Positions 57,328-64,000 of a stretch of DNA of 64,000 bases are shown piece by piece. The notes beneath the pieces were generated by a model that was not told where the DNA came from, searched no databases, and saw only the letters and a list, made by a program, of their open reading frames with translations. The position numbers and the translations under genes were made by a program. The DNA is from Seiridium cupressi (lineage: Eukaryota; Ascomycota; Sordariomycetes; Amphisphaeriales; Sporocadaceae), in assembly GCA_036674765.1 (NCBI GenBank), contig JARVKI010000072.1, positions 166,622 through 230,621 on the forward strand, in the 5' to 3' direction. Numbering within the stretch: position 1 is the first letter of the stretch; every line of letters begins with the position of its first letter.

Positions 57328-60300
57328 TATTTTAATTATTTTTATTTAAGTACGTATTTTAATTTAAAGATTATTAAATAATATCGGTAAAATGTTTATT
57401 ATTAATAAAAATAACGGTAATAATAATAAAAAAGGGAAGGAAATTGCAAGAGTTATTTAAAAATAAACCCTTTAAAAATCCTTTATTTAAATTATAAATA
57501 TCGATTTCGATAAAAATAACGATTTTAAAGTCTTTAAAAAATAATACGAGAGTATTTTAAAGGAAATTAAGCGATTTTAACGAGAAAAAAATCGTAAGGT
57601 TAAACTTATTTAAGAATTTTAGGATTTAAACACTATTATAAAAAGAGTAGTTAATATTATTATTATATTAATTTAAAAGATTAATAAGTTTAAATTTAAT
57701 ATTTTTACATTTTATAATAAAACGTTTAAAAGATTTAAAAGGTATTTTATTTAAGTTTACGCTTATTATTTATTTTATATAAAAAGCTTTTAAAACGATT
57801 TTTAAAGGATTATTTATATAATATCCTTTTTAAAAGGACGCGCTTTCGTATAATTTAAACTGTATTTTTTTAAAGCGAGTAAATATAAATAAATATTAAA
57901 TTAATGTAAAACGGAAATATAAAAGATTTTTAAAACTTATACCGGATATAAAAAAGCGTTTAAATTACTATTTTAAGACTTTAACGAAAAGAAATAAATT
58001 GAATAAAAACTTAAAAACTTTAAATAAAAAGCGTTTATATTAACGTATATTATAAAGTTTAAACGGATTACCGCCCGTATAAATTATACGGATAATATAT
58101 ATATTATATTATATTATTAAGGTTTTAAAAAGGAAGTTAAGGATAAAATTAATAAGATTTTATATTTATTTACCGATTTTATTTAAAACGTAAAACTCGT
58201 AATATATATCGATAATTAATTATACGCTTAACAGTTTAAAAAGAGATAAACTTTAAAGTATTAAAACTATACCACCGTTAATATAAAAAGACCCCGGCAA
58301 AACGGATATAATAATTAAAACCGCGATTAAAAAAACTAAACGTTGTAAAAATAATATAATAAATTTATAAACTTTAACGCTATAAAGCGAAAAAATAGCA
58401 GGTATAATAAAAAGTTAATAATATATTATAATTATAAAAAAATAAAACATTTTATTAACGAATACCGCTTGTTTAAAAAAGAACGACCTTTTAAATTAAT
58501 TTTAAAAAGACGATAATTTAACTTTATTATAAAAAAACTCGTTAAATATAATAATTTATTTTAAATGGTATATTATAATAATTAGTACGAAACGTATAAA
58601 TTAAATAAAAACGGAGTAAAATAATATTTTATAATACCGGTTATTATAATTATTACGGTAGTAGGAAAAAGCCCTGTAAAACGACGAATTAACGCTTATA
58701 AATACTTTATATACTTTAATAAAAACGGAAATAAATTAAATTAAAACCAGGTTATTATCCGTTATATAAAATAATAATAAAAGGAAAAAAAGAACTTAAA
58801 TTAAGCCGATATATTAAAGTTACGATTAATTAAAGAAAAAATTTATAAAATTCTTATTATAATACGATAATCCGTTAAATATTAAAACGATTTTAAAACA
58901 GGAATTATCTTTAAAAAGTTATTTTATAACGCTTTAAAATTTAAAAATATTTTAATAAAAGTTATTATAAAGGATAAATTTAAAAACGTTTATACCTTTT
59001 ATATAATATTTAAAAATAACGTTTAATTAAAGATAAAACATTTAAATTATATAAATATATTTTAAATTAATTATATTAACCGATTATATAACCGATACTT
59101 TAAAAAAAAACTAAAATATAAGTTTTTTTTTAAAAAACTGGAATTAAACTTTATTAAAATATTATAAAACGAAAAATAAGTAAGAAACGTTATTATTATT
59201 TATAAAAACCTTTAAGGATACGCGGTAATTATTAGCGACTTATAAAAAATACGCGAATACATTTTAAAATTATAAACGTAAGATTAATATAAAATTAACG
59301 AATACTTAATTTACGTTAATAAGAAAAGTTTAGCTTAAAAACAAATTAAAGAATATAATAAAGTAAAACGATTTTTAATTAAATTAAGGTTTTTTTTACT
59401 TAATATTATTATAAATTAATAGGAAAAAAAAGACGACTTTAAAAAATTAATCGAAAAAGCGTTTAAAAAATAATATAATAAAGAAATCGGATTATAAATT
59501 TATAAAATTATAAATCGGATTTAAATATAACGACGAAATAAAGGATTAACGCCTTTTACGTAAGTAATATTACGAGTTTTTATAAGATTAAAAATAAAGT
59601 AAAAAGTTAACGAATTAAAATACGATAAACCCTTAATATACCGGAACCGGGAAAGTTTATATATAAATTACGCTTTTATTTATTAAGAAGTAAAAAATAA
59701 AAAAAAGCGACGACGATATTATTAACGCGATAAACGTTTAAAAAACGATTAAAATCGTATATAATAAAATAGCAGCGGTTAAATATTAAGTTTTTATACG
59801 TTATAAAAACGAGCGTATATAACTACTTTACGATTAAAATGCGAATTATAAATTAAAATATTAAGGTTTTAATTAATATAAAAGCTTAAGGAAATTTTAT
59901 TTCGTTATAAATCGTTAATAAATTTTAAATATTATAAAAATAAAAAAAACGTTTTATTAATTTAAAATTATAAATAAAAAATTAATAACGTATAATAATA
60001 AAATCGTTAATATAAAGATTACGTATATTTAAATTTATATTTAAAATTATAATAAAGGGTTTACGTGCGATATTATAAAAATTATAAATTATAATTTAGT
60101 TTTAAGGATACTTTAATTATAAGCGAGTAATTTTTAAATAAATTAAAATATAAGTTAGTTTTAATAAAATATATTAAAAAAAGATTTAACCTTTAAATAA
60201 CGCCCGATAAAAAGACTTTTAAATAAAATTAAAATATTTAAATTTTACGTTATAATTAAAAATATTAAACCGAAACTTATAAACGAAATATTTAAAAAAT

Positions 60301-60379
60301 ATAAAGAATTTAGCGATTTATTTAATAAAAAACTAAATATAAAATTATTAATATATATAAAGTTCGATTATAAAATATT

Positions 60380-62420
60380 TTTAAAAGAAAATATAGAATT
60401 ATATTTTATATTTACTTATTTAATACGGTTATAATATAAAGAAATATTTAAAAAATACTTTAATAAAATATTATTAAAAGGATAAATTAAAGAATCCATT
60501 TTACCCGTAGGATATTTAATACTCTTTATATTAAAAAAAAGTAAGGATAAAAAGTTTAATTAAAAACTTTATATCGATTATTAAAAACTTAATAAAATTA
60601 TAATTAAAAATAAATACCCTTTATTATTAATTAAAAATTTATAAAATAAATTATATAACGTTAAATAGTTTATAATTTTAAATTTATTTAATATATATAA
60701 ATTAATTAAAATTAAAAAAGGCGATAAATAAAAGATAATATTCCGTAATAAATACGGATATTTTAAATATTTAATTATACCTTTTAAATTTATAAATATA
60801 TTTATAAATTTTTAAAATATAATTAATATAATATTACGAGATTTTTTAAATAAATTCGTAATAATTTATTTTAACGATATATTTATATTTTTAAATACGG
60901 TTAAAAAATATAAATAACACGTTATAATAATATTTAAAAAATTATAAAAAGTAAACCTTTTAATAAATTTAAAAAAAAGCGAATTTTATTAATAAAAAAT
61001 CACTTTTATAAAATACGTAATATCTTTAAAAAAAGTTTAAATAAAAGATTTTAAAATAATAATAATTAAAAAATAATTAACGCTTTAAAACGTTATAAAT
61101 ATACGATCCTTTTTAAGATTAGCGAATTATTATAAGATATTTATCTTTAACTTTATAAAAATAAAAAGCCTTTTAACGAATTTAATTAAAAAGGATTTAT
61201 TATTTTAATAAACTTATATTAAATAGTAAACGTTTGAAAAACTTAAGAAAAAAATAACGGAAAAACCCGTTATAATTATAACCGACTTTAATAAAGAATT
61301 CGAGGTCGAAACCGACGCATCGGATTACGCGATCGGCGGTTAATTTAATTAATAAAAGGACGATAAGAAATTATACTTAATCGCTTATTATTTTAAAAAA
61401 CTTAATAAATTAAAGCTTAATTATTAAATTTATAATAAAGAGTTAATAATAATTATTAAAGCATTTAAAAAATAAAAGTATTATTTTAACGGAATAATAT
61501 ATTAAATTAAAGTTTATATTAATTATAAAAACTTAATATCGTTTATTAATAATAAAGAATTTAATAAATAATAAATACGATAGTTAAAATTCTTAATAAA
61601 CTTTAACTTTATTATTATTTACCGAAAAGGATTAAAAAACAAAAGAGCCGACGCGTTAAGTCGCAAATCGGATTACTTTTAAAAAGCGCTTAAAAAAACG
61701 CGTATTATCCTTATAATTAACGAAGAAGGAAACCTTATATTAATTATAAATATAAAAGTTCGGAAACGAGGTATATTATAATAAAAAACTATAAATACCT
61801 TTAAAGTTACGAGAAAAACTTATTAAAAAATACTACGAATTATTATTTAACGGGTATATAGGAATTTTTAAGATTATTAAAAGGATTTAATAGTAGTTTA
61901 ATTGCGAAAACTTAAAATAATATACTTTTAAAATTATTAAAAACTATAACCTTTATAATAAAATTAAAACGTTTCGATATAAACCGTATAAAAAGTTATA
62001 ATTAATAATATTACCCGATAAAACTTAAAAATCGGTCGTTATAAACTTTATTATTAAATTATTATTATTAAAAGAATTAATAACGAACGTAAAATATAAT
62101 AATATTTTTATTATTATAAAACGATTTACGAAGTATAAGTATTTTATTTTATATAAAAAAGTAAACGACGTTACGGAACTCGTTTACGTTATTTTTAAAA
62201 TTATAATTAATTAATATAAATTATTAAATGAATTTATCTCCGATAAAAACAAGCTTTTTACGTTAAAATTCTAATAATCTTTTATATTATAATTAAAAAT
62301 TAAATATAAACTATTTACGGCGTTTTATTTATAAATAAACGGATAAATAAAACGAATAAATTAAATATTTAAATAATATTTATAATATTACGTTAATTAT
62401 AAATAAAATAATTAAGTATA
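60380..62420 (+). pseudogene. pol remnant: RT, RNase H and integrase
   Basis: The RT active-site equivalent reads YFND at 60867-60878, with NKYPLLLI upstream at about 60608. RNase H keeps ETDASDYAIGG from about 61308, and its end RADALSRKSDY from about 61645; both are unusually intact because their codons contain CpG. The integrase core shows NEFISDKNKLFT at about 62227-62262. Stops interrupt all three. Confidence 0.85.
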
Positions 62421-63059
62421 ATTATTATTAATTGCGTAATTTACTTATAATAACGCGATTAACAAGCTTATTAAAATGTTATTATTTTACGTTAATTTTA
62501 AATATAACTTTAATATTATTAAAAAACTACTTTATAGCGAATAAGCGCTTAAAACTATCGAATACGTCGATAAACTTTAATTATTATAATAATTATTATA
62601 ATAAAAACTTTTATTCTTTTAATAACGAATAAAATAATATTACGATAAAAAAAAATTAAAAAATTAACTTTTAAAAGAAGAAATAAAGTTTATTTATTAC
62701 GTAAAAACATTAAAATAAAGCGATTAAGCGATAAACTCGATTTTAAAAAACTTAAATTATTTAAAATTAATAAGGTTATTTTAAAAGTTAATTATAAACT
62801 ATTATTATTAAAAATAATACGGAATTACTTTATTATATACGTATTTTTATTTAAACTAATATTTAAAAATACTAAAATCGATATAACGTTAAAAATAAAA
62901 ATAAATTAATAAAAATATAAAGTAAAAAAGATATTAACCTATTATAAAAAAGGTAAAAGCCTTTAATATTTAATAAAATAAAAAGATTACTTACTTAAAA
63001 AATATATTAAAAGTTATATTACTTTTAAACGGTATTTCCGAAATTTACGAGGAAGTTAA

Positions 63060-63500
63060 AACTAAAGGGTTTTGCTAAATTAACGCCGTTTTAATCGATT
63101 ATAACGCCCGCAAATTACGTAAAGTTCGCTTCCGCCGCTTTAACCGCCTTTAACTTTTTAATAGATTAAAACTCCCGCTACGCTATTTAAACCCCTTTTA
63201 CGCGCGCCGCGATACGTATTTTTTTTAAACGGATAAGACGACCGATCGCTTCGTTTATATTTTCGCGCATTTTTCGTTACGCTTTTTTTTGTCTTTTTTA
63301 AAGCTTTAAAAAGGAGGACTCGGCGTCCGCCTCCGCACGTTTAAAGCGACGGTACTTTCGCAAGACGGCCTTTATAAAAGCTGCGGGAATACCCGAACCG
63401 TCGCATTTTATACCTTTATCCGTATAAAGCTTATAATTTTTTATTCCTTTTATTATTTCGCAGGAAAGCTTCTTAAAAAAGTACCGAGAATATAATATAA
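63060..63500. other. CpG-dense segment near the 3' end of the element
   Basis: In contrast to its surroundings this part has many CG dinucleotides and a higher GC content, yet CA/TG remains rare, so it was GC-rich before RIP. It lies between the integrase remnant and LTR-like copy 4 and is probably the 3' untranslated region of the element or an insertion in it. No protein was recognised. Confidence 0.5.
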
Positions 63501-63724
63501 CTTTAAAGGAATATATTTTAAATAAAATAAAAAGGTTTATATGGCGAATAAAAAAAAAACGGGGAGATTTTTTTTTTATTTAACTTTTTAAATACGACTT
63601 AATATAATAAATATATATTATAAAAATAAAAATAAAAAAAGGAATTTATTAAATTAATAAAATAAATAAATACGATTTATTTATAAAACTTTAAACTTTA
63701 AAGGTTAAACTTTAAAAAAGGGGA

Positions 63725-64000
63725 CTTTAATATTATAAATATAATACGGTTAAAAGTACGGATTACAATTAATAAATAATAAATAAATATTTAATACTTT
63801 TAATTTAAAAGAATATTTATATTAATAATAATAAATATTACTATTTAATTAAACGGTAAGACTTTTAATTAAAAATATTTAAAATTAATATATTAAATAA
63901 ATATAAATAAATATAAATAAATAAAATTAATAAAAAAATAAATAAATATATATATAATAAACGTTTTTTATATAAATAATTATTATTTTAATAATTAATT
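63725..64000. repeat. LTR-like repeat copy 4 (cut by right edge)
   Basis: Aligns with copies 1 and 2 from the CGGT anchor at 63747; even more AT-shifted than copy 2. Likely 3' LTR of the element. Confidence 0.7.

Larger units (their letters stand above)
57328..63724 (+). mobile_element. RIP-inactivated Ty3/gypsy LTR retrotransposon, internal region
   Basis: Plus-strand remnants occur in canonical Ty3/gypsy order. Gag-like sequence lies at about 57600-58250 (TARINYTD-type segment near 58060). A protease/linker zone follows, then reverse transcriptase around 60380-61000, RNase H around 61290-61690 and integrase around 61760-62420. Every frame has many stops, mostly TAA and TAG as expected from RIP of CAA/CAG/TGG codons. 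The order RT-RH-IN separates it from Copia elements. No frame could be functional. Length between anchors of copies 2 and 4 is 7.3 kb, ordinary for the group. Confidence 0.88.
55561..64000. repeat. RIP-mutated AT-rich repeat island
   Basis: From about 55561 the composition falls to extreme AT content. CpA and TpG are almost absent over kilobases, while CpG remains (for example TCG, ACG, GCG triplets). Comparing repeat copies shows C-to-T and G-to-A changes. This is the footprint of repeat-induced point mutation acting on a multicopy element. The island continues past the right edge. Confidence 0.92.

Noticed and set aside
62432..62632. 66-codon frame within the AT-rich island
   Set aside because: Composed almost only of N, I, K, L, Y and F; an accidental frame in RIP-mutated integrase sequence.
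55900..63950. Possible CRISPR-like or satellite array because of repeated AAATAAATATAAATAA strings
   Set aside because: The strings are parts of the LTR-like repeat in which RIP converted CA-containing sequence to TA; spacing is irregular and there are no spacers.

Overview
The window comes from a filamentous ascomycete (Pezizomycotina, most likely a Sordariomycete; order not provable from sequence alone). The evidence is short introns (about 50-150 nt) with GTRAGT donors and CTAAC-like branch points, fungal-specific families (Zn2Cys6 regulator, WSC/DUF1996, HET, Cut12, Spo12-like), and an AT-rich block showing the signature of repeat-induced point mutation (RIP).

Layout. 1-1464: a minus-strand Zn2Cys6 transcription factor, cut by the left edge, followed by about 10 kb with no supportable gene. 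11.4-22.3 kb: metabolic genes, namely a Gpx3/Hyr1-type thiol peroxidase, a FAD-dependent oxidoreductase, a DHDPS-family aldolase, a Gfo/Idh/MocA sugar-acid reductase-like gene and an EBP/EXPERA sterol-isomerase-like membrane protein. 22.3-24.9 kb is mostly empty, with one possible broken gene. 24.9-41.9 kb: a dense conserved block with an NTF2-like protein, DRG1 GTPase, a Spo12-like protein, an ACAD10/11-type acyl-CoA dehydrogenase, the splicing factor Cwc2, the urease accessory protein UreF, the spindle-pole protein Cut12 and the eIF2alpha kinase Gcn2. 44-49.6 kb: a secreted DUF1996-WSC3 protein and an MFS sugar transporter. 50.7-53.4 kb: a HET-NB-ARC-TPR NLR-like gene. 54.2-54.8 kb: a probable small pseudogene. 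55.6-64 kb: a RIP-destroyed Ty3/gypsy LTR retrotransposon with several copies of its LTR-like repeat.

Exon structures were worked out by hand from splice signals and reading-phase continuity. In every spliced gene given here the phases agree across all junctions. Conserved genes sit away from the right end. The NLR gene, the decayed small gene and the RIP island together form an accessory compartment there. The strongest novelty candidates are the NLR with its near-identical 126-nt TPR repeat units, the adjacent gene carrying two stops of the kind RIP makes from Gln codons, and a RIP pattern in which CpG sites mostly survive while CpA/TpG is almost eliminated. Also notable are a 51-nt stop-free intron inside the RRM of Cwc2 and a minimal uORF candidate in front of GCN2.
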